A stretch of 64,000 nucleotides of DNA from Methylophilus glucosoxydans (GTDB taxonomy: Bacteria > Pseudomonadota > Gammaproteobacteria > Burkholderiales > Methylophilaceae), in assembly GCF_042676145.1 (NCBI RefSeq), contig NZ_JBHTJW010000002.1, positions 930,001 through 994,000 of the forward strand, read 5' to 3'. Below the pieces are notes generated by a model, which was given only the letters and a program-made list of their open reading frames with translations, made no database searches and had not been told where the DNA came from. Shown piece by piece: positions 8,639 to 17,655 of the stretch. The position numbers and the translations under genes were made by a program. Numbering within the stretch: position 1 is the first letter of the stretch; each line of letters begins with the position of its first letter.

Positions 8639-10285
8639 ATGGAAAGAGATGTCATGGAGTACGATGTGCTGATTGTGGGGGCAGGCCCGGCGGGCTTGTC
8701 CGCAGCCATCCGTCTCAAACAACTGGCGCAGGCGCAAGGCCAGGAGCTGGGCGTGTGTGTCCTGGAAAAAGGCGCCGAAGTCGGTAGCCATATTTTCTCT
8801 GGTGCCGTGCTGGACCCGAAAGCCCTGCAGGAGTTGTTCCCTGACTGGCAGGCCTTGGGCGCGCCGCTCAATACCGCCGTCGATAAAGATACCTTTGTGG
8901 TGCTGGGTGAAGAAAATGCCTGGGCCATGCCCGAGTGGTCACTGCCGCCCTTGATGCGCAACCATGGCAATTACATCATCAGTCTGGGCGAAGTCTGCCG
9001 CTGGCTGGCGACGCAGGCAGAAGCACTGGGCGTAGAAATCTATACCGGGTTCTCTGCACAAGCGCCCAGTTATGACGATCAAGGCCGCATGACTGGCGTG
9101 ATTACCGGCGATATGGGCCTGGACAAGCAAGGCAATCCCACCGCCAACTACACCCCAGGCATCGAAATCCGCGCCAAATACACGCTGGTGGCCGAGGGGA
9201 CACGTGGCTCACTGACCAAGCAGCTTGAAGCCCGTTATGGCTTGCGGGCAACGTCCAGCCCGGCCAAATACGGCATCGGCTTTAAAGAGGTTTGGCGTGT
9301 CAAACCCGAGTTGCATCAAAAAGGCCTGATCGAGCATACCTTGGGCTGGCCACTGGATGCCAGCACCGGTGGCGGTGGCTTTATTTATCACCATGGCGAA
9401 AACCTGGTGTCCGTGGGCTATGTGGTGCATCTGGATTACCGCAATCCGTATTTGTCCCCCTTTGACGTGTTTCAGACCTATAAAACCCATCCCAAGCTCA
9501 AGGCCTTGCTGCAAGACGGTAAACGCTTGAGCTATGGGGCGCGTGCCATTTCAGAGGGCGGGATACAGTCCTTGCCGGAAATGGCCTTCCCCGGCGGGGC
9601 CTTGCTGGGCTGCAGTGCAGGGCTGGTCAATGTGCCCAAAATCAAGGGTACGCATTACGCCATGAAGTCCGGCATGCTGGCGGCGGAAGCCGTGTTTGAT
9701 GCCATCGCACAAGGCAGTCCAGAAGTGTTGAGTGTTTATCCGCAAAAACTGCGCGCCTCCTGGGTCTGGCAAGAATTGTCTGCGGTGCGCAACGTCAAGC
9801 CTTATTTGTCCCGCTTTGGCACCTGGGGCGGCACCGTATTGGGTGGCGCCGAAATGTGGCTGTCCAGTTGGGGCGTGAACTTGCCATGGACGCTCAAGCA
9901 TAGCAGCGCAGACCATGCGACTTTGGCCGAGGCTGCCAATAGCCGTCCGCCCGTGTATGCCAAACCGGATGGCGTGTTGACCTTTGATAAACTGAGTTCA
10001 GTCAGCTTATGCAATATTTCGCACGATCACCAGCAACCGTGCCATTTGAAACTGGGCGTTGCGGATAGGGCAGTGCGCGTGAATCTGCCGAAATATGCCG
10101 GCCCAGAGCAGCGCTATTGCCCGGCGGGGGTGTATGAGTTTGTGGAGCAGGCCGGAGAACAGGCCTTGCAGATCAACGCGCAGAATTGCATCCATTGCAA
10201 AACCTGTGACATTAAAGACCCAACGCAGAATATTAATTGGGTACCGCCGGAAGGTGGCAGTGGGCCGAATTATGTTTCGCAGTAA
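8639..10285 (+). CDS. etfD: Electron transfer flavoprotein:ubiquinone oxidoreductase
   Basis: A 548-residue membrane-associated FAD and 4Fe-4S enzyme that reoxidises ETF and reduces ubiquinone. The FAD dinucleotide motif GAGPAGLS starts at residue 14. GYVVHLDYRNPYLSPFDVFQ is a family landmark. The C-terminal cluster ligands lie in NCIHCKTCDIKDPTQNINW. I chose ATG 8639 because AAGGAG precedes it by five bases; an in-frame start at 8618 would overlap the lysR stop and lacks a ribosome site. Full length for the family. It follows the LysR gene directly and completes the ETF pathway with etfBA on the other strand. Confidence 0.95.
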   Translation: MERDVMEYDVLIVGAGPAGLSAAIRLKQLAQAQGQELGVCVLEKGAEVGSHIFSGAVLDPKALQELFPDWQALGAPLNTAVDKDTFVVLGEENAWAMPEWSLPPLMRNHGNYIISLGEVCRWLATQAEALGVEIYTGFSAQAPSYDDQGRMTGVITGDMGLDKQGNPTANYTPGIEIRAKYTLVAEGTRGSLTKQLEARYGLRATSSPAKYGIGFKEVWRVKPELHQKGLIEHTLGWPLDASTGGGGFIYHHGENLVSVGYVVHLDYRNPYLSPFDVFQTYKTHPKLKALLQDGKRLSYGARAISEGGIQSLPEMAFPGGALLGCSAGLVNVPKIKGTHYAMKSGMLAAEAVFDAIAQGSPEVLSVYPQKLRASWVWQELSAVRNVKPYLSRFGTWGGTVLGGAEMWLSSWGVNLPWTLKHSSADHATLAEAANSRPPVYAKPDGVLTFDKLSSVSLCNISHDHQQPCHLKLGVADRAVRVNLPKYAGPEQRYCPAGVYEFVEQAGEQALQINAQNCIHCKTCDIKDPTQNINWVPPEGGSGPNYVSQ

Positions 10286-10388
10286 TTAAGCGAAGCTACC
10301 TTACCTGAATGGATCCTTGGATGGCTTATACGACATCAAGTGGGCTAGGGTCGGATAGGATAGGTAAACTCATCTAGTAACGTTTTTT

Positions 10389-10996
10389 TCGCCTCTCGGC
10401 GAGTTACTTTCTGGTGCTTGTCCCCCAGAAAGTAACCACAACTAACGGAGTGTTGCGGCGTAGGCTAACCTTTAGGTTAAGCCACAAAGTGGCGGCCGTA
10501 GCCAAAGAGGACGACACCCAGCCATCACGGCCTTCGACTTCCTTGCGTTGCTCAACAAAGTAAGCGGTCACGAAACTCGACCTGGCAGCTCACATAAAAC
10601 GTGAGCTGCTGCGGGACTCAGACAGTCGCTCCCTTCTTCCTTACTTTGTTTCCGCTACTCAGCGCGATGGAATGGGATTTATCTCGCCAAAGTTGCATCG
10701 TTGAAATTCGGACGGTTTGAAACTCCAATTCTTTTGTTGAAACAATTGATAGCTGCGCTCGCATGTTTTTCGGGGTCCCCATCTGCCGCGCCGAGCAACG
10801 CAGGATTGGCGGGAGTCTTCGGCCATCGGCTGTCCGAGTTCCGCAGTGGCTTGCGTCTTGTGCAAGCCGCCAGGGCGAGTTTCGATGGCCGCCCGGCAAG
10901 CCGAGTAGCGCAGGGAATAAGCGGAAGCTGGGGTGCACTTTCTTTTGGTTACTTTATCTTTGTGCAAGCAAAGAAAAGTAACTCGCCTACAGGCGA
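10389..10996. repeat. Non-coding element with inverted ends built from two hairpins each
   Basis: The left end has hairpin TCGCC-N4-GGCGA (10389-10402) followed by a 12-bp perfect stem GTTACTTTCTGG / CCAGAAAGTAAC (10403-10436). The right end mirrors it: GTTACTTT...AAAGTAAC with an inner CTTTG/CAAAG stem (10948-10982), then TCGCC-N4-GGCGA (10983-10996). Inside are further stems, GGCTAACC/GGTTAAGCC (10463-10483) and GCAGCTCAC/GTGAGCTGC (10585-10609). The short frames across it have no start signals or known domains. From memory, similar GTTACTTT...AAAGTAACTCGCC hairpin sequences recur between genes in beta- and gammaproteobacteria and are often mis-annotated as small hypothetical proteins; I cannot confirm that here. 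It fills the gap between the convergent etfD and ftsX genes. I see nothing further in 10997-11142. Confidence 0.7.
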
Positions 10997-11142
10997 AATG
11001 AATGACTCATCCATCTCGGCTGTACTCAAGAGCGACACTAAATCGTAACTAATCAAACGCAACTGAGCCCAAGAGAAAATTTAATTATTCACGGAAAGGG
11101 CTGTGTCAGGGTGTGGAGCTATTAACCGAGTGAGTGATATTG

Positions 11143-12033
11143 CTATTTCTTCTGCGTCAGCGCAATAAATGCGGCAATCCACCCAATCGCAGTAGTACAC
11201 AACAAGATCAGCCCACCCACGTGAACCAGATGGAAAGCCAACTGGAAGTGGCTTTGATAGTTATTGGCCAGCAATTGCACTGGTTGGCGCAAGTTCCAGA
11301 CAATGGCAAACAACAACACGACGGCAATCAGCCCACCGCCTAAGCCATAAGCGCCGCCCATGTATAAAAACGGGCGGCGGATAAAACTGTGCGTGGCACC
11401 AATCAGTCGGCTGACTTCAATCTCGGCTTCATGGGTGAGCACTTGCATGCGCACGGTATTGCTGATGACGGTAATCATGGCAATGCCGAGCAGGCTTGCA
11501 AAAATGAAGGCAATACGTTTGCCTAGCAACAGCATAGAATGCAGGCGTTCTATCCACACGCTATCAATGACGATTTCATCGACTTCTGGCCGGGTTTGCA
11601 GCAGGGTTTGTACCGGTTTGACGGTGGCAGGCTGTGTATCCGTCAAGGTAATGAACACGGCATCTGGCAGCGGGTTTTGCGGCAAATCGACTAGCAAGTT
11701 TTTTTGCGAAAACTGCTGGGACAGTTGCTCAATAGCATCTTCTTTGGAGACATAACGCACCTCTTTGACCTGTGGCAGGCCTTGTGTATCGTTGATCAAT
11801 CGTTGAATCAGGTTGCTGGAGGTCGCCGGTTTGAAAAAGACGCTGATTTGCGCATCCTGCTTGATGGCGCCAGACATGTCCTGCAAGTTATCCAGCGCGA
11901 CAAACAGCAGGCCGGGCAGGGTGACGGTAATGCCAATCACCATGCAGATAATCAGGGTATTGAGCCAGTGATTTTTTAAACGCTGCAAGACCAGGTCTAA
12001 GGCCAGCGTGTGTTGGTTAAGCCAGTTTTTCAT
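11143..12033 (-). CDS. ftsX: Cell division ABC transporter permease FtsX
   Basis: A 296-residue inner-membrane protein that with FtsE couples divisome assembly to activation of peptidoglycan hydrolases. It has one membrane segment near residues 25-45 (LIICMVIGITVTLPGLLFVA), a periplasmic domain, and three further segments at the end. The motif ISVFFKP and the segment RLIGATHSFIRRPFLYMG are typical of FtsX. I chose ATG 12033, 10 bp after the ftsE stop. The longer frame would start inside ftsE. It is the last gene of ftsY-ftsE-ftsX. Confidence 0.93.
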   Translation of the reverse strand: MKNWLNQHTLALDLVLQRLKNHWLNTLIICMVIGITVTLPGLLFVALDNLQDMSGAIKQDAQISVFFKPATSSNLIQRLINDTQGLPQVKEVRYVSKEDAIEQLSQQFSQKNLLVDLPQNPLPDAVFITLTDTQPATVKPVQTLLQTRPEVDEIVIDSVWIERLHSMLLLGKRIAFIFASLLGIAMITVISNTVRMQVLTHEAEIEVSRLIGATHSFIRRPFLYMGGAYGLGGGLIAVVLLFAIVWNLRQPVQLLANNYQSHFQLAFHLVHVGGLILLCTTAIGWIAAFIALTQKK

Positions 12034-12043
12034 GCACTCATTC

Positions 12044-12721
12044 TCATAACATGGCCGTCTGTGCAGGCAGGGTGCTAATGGTTTGGTGGTCGATATGCAG
12101 TGTACGGTAAGCAATGCTGCTGACTTGGGCGACATCGTGCATGGCAATGACCACGGTCACGCCCACTTCATTAAAGGCTTTGAGTAATTGCATGATTTCA
12201 AGCGAGGCCGTCTGATCAAGGCCGCCGGTCGGCTCATCGGCAATCACAATAGAGGGGCGGCTGACCACAGCGCGCGCAATGGCGAGCCGCTGTTGCTCGC
12301 CGCCGGACAAGGTGATCGGCATGGCTTTTTCTTTATTGAGCAGGCCGACTTTATCCAGCGCTGCGCGTACGCGGCGAGCAGCCTCTTCGCCGGTGATGCC
12401 CTGGATGCTGAGCGGCAAGGCCACGTTGTCAAAGCTGTTGCGGTCGTAGAGCAGTTTGTGGTCCTGAAACACCAGGCCAAAGCGGCGACGCAAATAGGGC
12501 ACGGCATTGGGATGCAGTTTGCCGATATCCTGCTGATTAATCAGAATTTGGCCGCTAGACGGCGCTTCAATGCCCGCCATCAATTTAAGCAGGGTGCTTT
12601 TGCCTGCGCCAGAGTGGCCGGTGACGAGCACGAAATCGCCTTTGTCTATATTGAAGCTGACCTGGCGGAACAGGTGTGCGCTATTGGGGTAGCGCATGCT
12701 GACGTTTTTAAACACAATCAT
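12044..12721 (-). CDS. ftsE: Cell division ABC transporter ATPase FtsE
   Basis: A 225-residue cytoplasmic ATPase partner of FtsX. Walker A GHSGAGKST is at residues 35-43, the Q-loop region lies in FGLVFQDHKLLYDRN, the signature is LSGGEQQRLAIARA, and Walker B is IVIADEPTGGLD. Full length for FtsE. Its start lies two bases from the ftsY stop, so translation is tightly linked, and ftsX follows after 10 bp. This is the classical ftsYEX order. Confidence 0.95.
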   Translation of the reverse strand: MIVFKNVSMRYPNSAHLFRQVSFNIDKGDFVLVTGHSGAGKSTLLKLMAGIEAPSSGQILINQQDIGKLHPNAVPYLRRRFGLVFQDHKLLYDRNSFDNVALPLSIQGITGEEAARRVRAALDKVGLLNKEKAMPITLSGGEQQRLAIARAVVSRPSIVIADEPTGGLDQTASLEIMQLLKAFNEVGVTVVIAMHDVAQVSSIAYRTLHIDHQTISTLPAQTAML

Positions 12722-12723
12722 GG

Positions 12724-13710
12724 CTAGTCATCAATCAAGGCGTCGATAAAGTCATGGGCGTCAAACGGGCGCAGGTCATCAATACTTTCCCCCACGCCAA
12801 TAAAACGCACCGGAATCTTGCTTGCCGATTGCTGGTTCAGGTGCGCAATCGCGGCAATGACGCCGCCTTTGGCGGTGCCATCCAGCTTGGTTAAGGCCAG
12901 TCCGGTGACACCGAGCGCCTCGTTAAAGGCTTTTAACTGGTTGACCGCGTTTTGGCCGGTGTTGGCATCCAGCACCAGCAAAATTTCGTGTGGCGCACCG
13001 GGCAAGGCTTTGTCGATGACACGCTGCACTTTTTTAATCTCATCCATCAGGTGCAATTGCGTGGGCAAGCGGCCTGCGGTATCGGCGATGACCACGTCGA
13101 TTTTTCTGGCCATGGCCGAGTTCACCGCATCGTAAATCACTGCCGCCGGGTCGCCACTCTCTGAGGCAATGACGTGCACATCGTTGCGCTCGCCCCACAC
13201 CTGCAACTGCTCACGGGCAGCGGCCCTAAACGTATCCCCTGCGGCAATCAGCACGCTTTTGCCCTGGGCCTGCAAATACTTGGCCAGTTTGCCAATAGTG
13301 GTGGTTTTGCCAGCGCCATTCACGCCGACCATCATCATCACAAATGGCTGGTGATCCTTGACCTCTAGCGGCACTTGCAAGGGCGTCAGCAGGTCAAGCA
13401 GCGTGTCTTTCAACGCCTGTTTCAGTGCAATGGTGTCTTGCAGATCATGCTTTTTGACACGGCTGCGCAGTTGTTCGAGCAGGTGCTGGGTGGCACTGAC
13501 GCCGACATCCGAAGTTAGCAGGATGGTTTCGAGTTCTTCGTAAATGTCTTCATCAATCTTGCCACCGCCAAACAAGGCGCTTAACTGCCCGCCCAGCTGC
13601 TGACGGGTTTTGGCCAGCCCGTTTTTGAGACGCTGCGCCCAGCTGAGGCTGGTCGGTTCAGGTTGGGCAGGCGTCGCTGGTTCGGATTTTTTGGCGAAAG
13701 GATTAAACAT
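12724..13710 (-). CDS. ftsY: Signal recognition particle receptor FtsY
   Basis: A 328-residue GTPase that docks the SRP-ribosome complex at the inner membrane. A short charged N-terminal region (about 30 residues) precedes the four-helix N domain. The G domain has the P-loop GVNGAGKTTTIGKLAKYL, the insertion-box sequence DTFRAAAREQL, DTAGRLPTQ, and TKLDGTAKGG. The acidic A domain is much shorter than in E. coli, as is common in betaproteobacteria. It heads the ftsYEX operon. Downstream genes overlap or adjoin. Confidence 0.95.
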   Translation of the reverse strand: MFNPFAKKSEPATPAQPEPTSLSWAQRLKNGLAKTRQQLGGQLSALFGGGKIDEDIYEELETILLTSDVGVSATQHLLEQLRSRVKKHDLQDTIALKQALKDTLLDLLTPLQVPLEVKDHQPFVMMMVGVNGAGKTTTIGKLAKYLQAQGKSVLIAAGDTFRAAAREQLQVWGERNDVHVIASESGDPAAVIYDAVNSAMARKIDVVIADTAGRLPTQLHLMDEIKKVQRVIDKALPGAPHEILLVLDANTGQNAVNQLKAFNEALGVTGLALTKLDGTAKGGVIAAIAHLNQQSASKIPVRFIGVGESIDDLRPFDAHDFIDALIDD

Positions 13711-13884
13711 GGCAATCTAAAACTCTGTAATATGACTATTTTAAGCCGAATCGACGTTTCCCGCCACGTCAAGCTGAGCACTTGAGTCGCCAGGCCTCCG
13801 AACTTAGTCCGCGCTGTGTCGGTCACATGCATGGCGATACACATCAAGCTAAAAACAATCTATTCATCATTCATAAAGTCAGAT

Positions 13885-15285
13885 ATGAAAAAATCTTATT
13901 CTTTTGCGCGCTTGCCACGATTGGGGCTGTGCCTGGCCCTGTTGATGAGCGCTCATGCCGCGCAAGCACAGGCAGAGATTGCGCAGAAAACCCTTAAAAA
14001 CGGACTCAAAGTCATTGTGCAGGAAGACCATCGAGCGCCCGTCGTTGTCTCGCAAGTCTGGTATCGCGCCGGTTCGCTGGATGAAGTCAATGGCAAAACT
14101 GGCGTCGCCCATGTGCTGGAACACATGATGTTTAAAGGCACGCAAAAAGTTCCGGCCGGGCAGTTTTCCCGCCAGATTGCGGCTGCGGGCGGTAAAGAAA
14201 ATGCCTTTACCAGCAAAGATTACACCTGTTATTTCCAGCAGCTGGAAAAATCACGCTTGCCGCTGGCCTTTACGCTGGAAGCAGACCGCATGGCCCATTT
14301 GCAGATTACCGATGCCGAGTTTGCCAAAGAGATTGAGGTGGTGAAAGAGGAACGCCGCTGGCGTACTGAAGACAAGCCGCAATCACGTGTCAACGAACAA
14401 TTTGAATCTTCGGTCTATCGTGCCCATCCTTATGGCCGCCCGGTGGTCGGCTTTATGAATGATCTTGAAAATATGACTGCTGATGATGCCCGTGAGTGGT
14501 ACCGCACCTGGTATGCGCCGAATAATGCCACAGTGGTGGTGGTCGGTGACGTCAAGGCGCAGGAGGTGTTTGCGCTGGCTGAAAAAAACTTTGGCAAACT
14601 GGCTGCCAAGCCTTTACCTGTGCGTAAGCCGCAGGTGGAGCCCGCCCAGATTGGTGAGCGCCGGGCCATTGTGAAGGCGCCAGCCAAGTTGCCCTTTTTT
14701 GTGATGGGGTTTCACGCGCCCGCGCTCAAAAATGCGGCGGCTTACAGCGAGCAGGACTGGGAGCCTTATGCGCTTGAAGTGTTGTCCAGCATTCTGAGTG
14801 GCAATGATGCGTCACGCCTCAACCAGAAACTGGTGCGTGAGCAGGCGATTGCGCTTGAAATTGACACGGGGTATGACAGTACCAACCGCGGTCAAACCTC
14901 GACATTTGAGGTGGCGGCCTCGCCAAGTGAAGGCGTCTCGCAAGAGGCGCTGATCAAGGCGATCTGGGCACAAATTGAAGAAGTCAAAAACAACGGCGTC
15001 ACGCCGGCTGAGCTGCATCGAGTGAAAGCCGCGGTCATTGCCGCCGATGTCTACAAACGTGACTCCATGTTTTATCAGGCCATGCAGATCGGCCAGCTGG
15101 AAACCATGCATTACCCTTTATCCTTGCTACAAACCAATGCGTCACGCGTGCAGGCGGTCACCTCTGAACAAGTGCAGGCCGTGGCTAAAAAATATCTGGT
15201 CGCAGACCAAATGACGCTGGTCAGCCTGGACCCACAACCGATGGATCCTAACCAGAAGTCCGCCGGTCGGCCGCATCAACATTAA
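13885..15285 (+). CDS. M16-family zinc peptidase (catalytic subunit), secreted
   Basis: A 466-residue peptidase with a signal peptide (LGLCLALLMSAHAAQAQA). The inverted zinc motif HVLEH is at residues 76-80, with the downstream Glu ligand in the EIEVVKEERR region about 75 residues later. Two M16 half-domains cover the protein. I used ATG 13885, which begins the signal peptide (MKKSYSF); the longer frame adds 23 unsupported residues. It is followed 32 bp later by a second M16 gene lacking the zinc motif. The two probably form a heterodimer resembling the mitochondrial processing peptidase, acting in the periplasm on unknown peptides. Confidence 0.88.
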   Translation: MKKSYSFARLPRLGLCLALLMSAHAAQAQAEIAQKTLKNGLKVIVQEDHRAPVVVSQVWYRAGSLDEVNGKTGVAHVLEHMMFKGTQKVPAGQFSRQIAAAGGKENAFTSKDYTCYFQQLEKSRLPLAFTLEADRMAHLQITDAEFAKEIEVVKEERRWRTEDKPQSRVNEQFESSVYRAHPYGRPVVGFMNDLENMTADDAREWYRTWYAPNNATVVVVGDVKAQEVFALAEKNFGKLAAKPLPVRKPQVEPAQIGERRAIVKAPAKLPFFVMGFHAPALKNAAAYSEQDWEPYALEVLSSILSGNDASRLNQKLVREQAIALEIDTGYDSTNRGQTSTFEVAASPSEGVSQEALIKAIWAQIEEVKNNGVTPAELHRVKAAVIAADVYKRDSMFYQAMQIGQLETMHYPLSLLQTNASRVQAVTSEQVQAVAKKYLVADQMTLVSLDPQPMDPNQKSAGRPHQH

Positions 15286-15317
15286 TCCGTTCTTTGAACG
15301 TTTGATTTGGGAATTTC

Positions 15318-16643
15318 ATGAAAGTCGTTACTTTATTTAAACACCGGGTATTCAACACCGTCTTGTTGATCAGCCTGCTACAAGGCTATGCCAGCCTGGC
15401 ATGCGCCGCACTGAATATTCAGCACTGGACCACCGCGGAGGGCAGCGAAGTCTATTTTGTTGAAAATCATGCCTTGCCCATGATGGATGTCAGCATCAAT
15501 TTTCGTGCAGGCAGCGCTTATGACCAGCCAGACAGCAGTGGCGCCGCCGCGTTAACCCATCATGTGATGGGTATGGCCGCGGGCGGGTTGGCAGAGGAAA
15601 CGCTGACTAACCGCTTTGCCGATGTGGGCGCGGTGTTGGGGGGCAGTTTTGATGCAGACCGCGCCAGCTTCAAGTTACGTACTTTGACCAGCGAACAGCA
15701 GGCCGCACTGGACGCGTTTACGCTGGTGTTACACCAGCCGGATTTTCCTGAAGCCGTCGTGAGCCGTGAGCAAGCCCGTATTGTGGCCGCGTTGCAAGAG
15801 GCCGAAACGGAGCCGGATAGCATTGCGCAAAAAGCCTTTATGCAGGCGGTGTACGGCATGCATCCTTACAGCCTGGATCAAAACGGTGAAGTGGGTACGG
15901 TGCCATCGCTGACGGTGAGCCAGTTGCGGCAGTTTTATCAAAGCCACTATACGGCAAAGTCTGCCGTGATCGCCCTGATGGGGGATCTGACCCCGGATCA
16001 GGCCCGGCAAATTGCGCAGCGTCTGAGCGCCGGCTTGCCAGCAGGACCTGCGGTGGCCGATATCCCAGCCGTGCCAGCGTTGTCTGCGCCTAAACTGAAA
16101 AAAGTGCCGCATCCGGCCATGCAGGCACACATCCTGGTTGGTCAGCCTGGCAATAAGCGCGGCGATGCAGATTTCTTTGCGCTGTATGTGGGTAACTATA
16201 TTTTGGGCGGCGGTGGCTTTGTGTCACGTCTGACCGAGGAAGTCCGTGAAAAGCGCGGTCTGGCGTATAGCGTGTATAGCTACTTTATGCCCATGAGTCA
16301 GTTGGGACCGTTCCAGATCGGGCTGCAAACCAAAAAAGAGCAAAGTGAAGAAGCGCTCAAACTGGTGATGGCCACTGTACAGAAATTTGTCGATCAAGGC
16401 GTGACAGAAAAGGAGCTGGCTGCGGCCAAGGATAACCTGATTGGTGGTTTTCCCATGCGTATAGACAGTAATAGCAAGATTCTGGAGTACCTGAACATGA
16501 TCGGCTTTTACAAGTTGCCGCTGGATTACCTGGATAGTTTTAATGACAAGGTCGCAGCCGTCACTGTGCAACAGGTGAATGATGCGTTCAAGCGCCGCAT
16601 CCATCCTGAGCATTTTGCCACCGTGATCGTTGGTGCGGAATAA
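15318..16643 (+). CDS. M16-family peptidase-like protein, non-catalytic partner subunit
   Basis: A 441-residue secreted protein (signal peptide LISLLQGYASLACAA) with the M16 fold. Where the zinc motif HxxEH should be, the sequence reads ALTHHVMGMAAGG, so the catalytic Glu and the second His are missing. The C-terminal half keeps the substrate-binding segment EVREKRGLAYSVYSYFMP, with the Arg and Tyr used by partner subunits. This matches the known active/inactive pairing in M16B enzymes. The gene directly follows the catalytic one and ends at a strong terminator, so the pair is one operon. Confidence 0.87.
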   Translation: MKVVTLFKHRVFNTVLLISLLQGYASLACAALNIQHWTTAEGSEVYFVENHALPMMDVSINFRAGSAYDQPDSSGAAALTHHVMGMAAGGLAEETLTNRFADVGAVLGGSFDADRASFKLRTLTSEQQAALDAFTLVLHQPDFPEAVVSREQARIVAALQEAETEPDSIAQKAFMQAVYGMHPYSLDQNGEVGTVPSLTVSQLRQFYQSHYTAKSAVIALMGDLTPDQARQIAQRLSAGLPAGPAVADIPAVPALSAPKLKKVPHPAMQAHILVGQPGNKRGDADFFALYVGNYILGGGGFVSRLTEEVREKRGLAYSVYSYFMPMSQLGPFQIGLQTKKEQSEEALKLVMATVQKFVDQGVTEKELAAAKDNLIGGFPMRIDSNSKILEYLNMIGFYKLPLDYLDSFNDKVAAVTVQQVNDAFKRRIHPEHFATVIVGAE

Positions 16644-16646
16644 CAA

Positions 16647-16675
16647 AAAAGCCGGCAGTTTGCCGGCTTTTGCTT
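16647..16675 (+). terminator. Rho-independent terminator after the M16 pair
   Basis: A perfect 11-bp stem AAAAGCCGGCA / TGCCGGCTTTT with a 3-base loop lies four bases after the second M16 stop and runs into a T-rich tract. It should end the M16 operon transcript. Confidence 0.9.
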
Positions 16676-16704
16676 TTGTGTCTGTTGCGGTGAGCGGGGT
16701 CAGA

Positions 16705-16902
16705 TTAAGCCATGCGCTTTTTTCTCGCCAGCCAGTAGTATAAAAAGGCCCCCAGCAGGTTTAAAAAGAAAATCACCAGAAACCACACCAGCTTGTCTTC
16801 ACTTTGATTGGCCAGGCAATCAATCAGCATCCATACCCAAAACAGTGACAGCGCCAGCGCGATCACGCCGCCCAGCAGACCAAAGCCAAATAAGAACTCC
16901 AT
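16705..16902 (-). CDS. Small membrane protein, PLDc_N-type
   Basis: A 65-residue protein with two membrane segments (residues about 9-27 and 40-58) separated by the polar loop CLANQSEDKLVW. It ends in the basic LARKKRMA. The pattern WMLIDCLAN...DKLVWFLVIFFLNLLGAFLYY is that of the phospholipase D-nuclease N-terminal (PLDc_N) family, found alone as small membrane proteins and at the front of cardiolipin synthases. No catalytic domain follows, so no enzymatic role can be assigned. It is a single gene, convergent with the M16 pair. Confidence 0.78.
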   Translation of the reverse strand: MEFLFGFGLLGGVIALALSLFWVWMLIDCLANQSEDKLVWFLVIFFLNLLGAFLYYWLARKKRMA

Positions 16903-17038
16903 AGCAATATTCCTTGATGAATTAACGAAATCATAACACGATGACTTGGGTGCACCCTCGGTTTAGCGCAGGCCATGGGTAGTCGGGGTGCAAAATCTGG
17001 GATAATGCTGCTTTATTTATTCGAATCAACCACCGCTC

Positions 17039-17599
17039 ATGAATCAGGTACGATTGAATGCCGGGAAATGGCGTAGCCGTGTGCTCAAGTTTCCCGATGC
17101 CGAAGGGCTACGCCCTACGCCAGACCGCGTGCGGCAAACCGTCTTTAACTGGCTGGGCCAGGACTTGACAGGCAAAACCTGCCTGGATTTGTTTGCGGGG
17201 ACCGGTGCCCTGGGGTTTGAAGCGCTGTCTCGCAATGCCAAAGCGGTCACCATGCTCGAATTGGCCAAAGCGCCTTATGCGGCTTTGTGCCAGAACCAGC
17301 GTTTGCTGGAGGCGACCCAGGCCCGCATCCAGCAAATGGATGCCAGAACTTTTCTGAGCAGCAATCAACAGCCGTTTGACGTGATTTTTTGTGACCCGCC
17401 GTATCGCCAGGACTGGCTGGCGCAATTGTTGCCTGTGCTGCCCAGGCATTTGGCGCCTGAAGGCTGGCTATATGTTGAGGCCGAATATGCGTTAAAATCC
17501 GATGCATGCTGGCAGGTGGTCAAATCGGGCAAAGCGGGTCAGGTCTATTTTCACCTGCTGCAACCCGCGTCAGCCGATGCGGCTGCTGGCACGGATTAA
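17039..17599 (+). CDS. rsmD: 16S rRNA (guanine966-N2)-methyltransferase RsmD
   Basis: A 186-residue SAM-dependent enzyme that methylates G966 of 16S rRNA in the assembled 30S subunit. The SAM motif is CLDLFAGTGALGFEALSR and the catalytic motif is CDPPY. The N-terminal RLNAGKWRSRVLKFPDAEGL followed by RPTPDRVRQTVFNWL is diagnostic of RsmD. It lies upstream of coaD, a very common pairing, with a 56-bp gap. Confidence 0.95.
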   Translation: MNQVRLNAGKWRSRVLKFPDAEGLRPTPDRVRQTVFNWLGQDLTGKTCLDLFAGTGALGFEALSRNAKAVTMLELAKAPYAALCQNQRLLEATQARIQQMDARTFLSSNQQPFDVIFCDPPYRQDWLAQLLPVLPRHLAPEGWLYVEAEYALKSDACWQVVKSGKAGQVYFHLLQPASADAAAGTD

Positions 17600-17655
17600 G
17601 GCAATCAAGTCAGCGGCAGCCAGCAACGACACAACGATGATTACGGAAGCAAGCG

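Noticed and set aside
10618..11048. Open frames of about 70-115 codons on both strands inside and beside the hairpin-bounded element
   Set aside because: No ribosome sites, no domains, and they run across the hairpins of the inverted ends, so they are most likely chance frames in a non-coding element.
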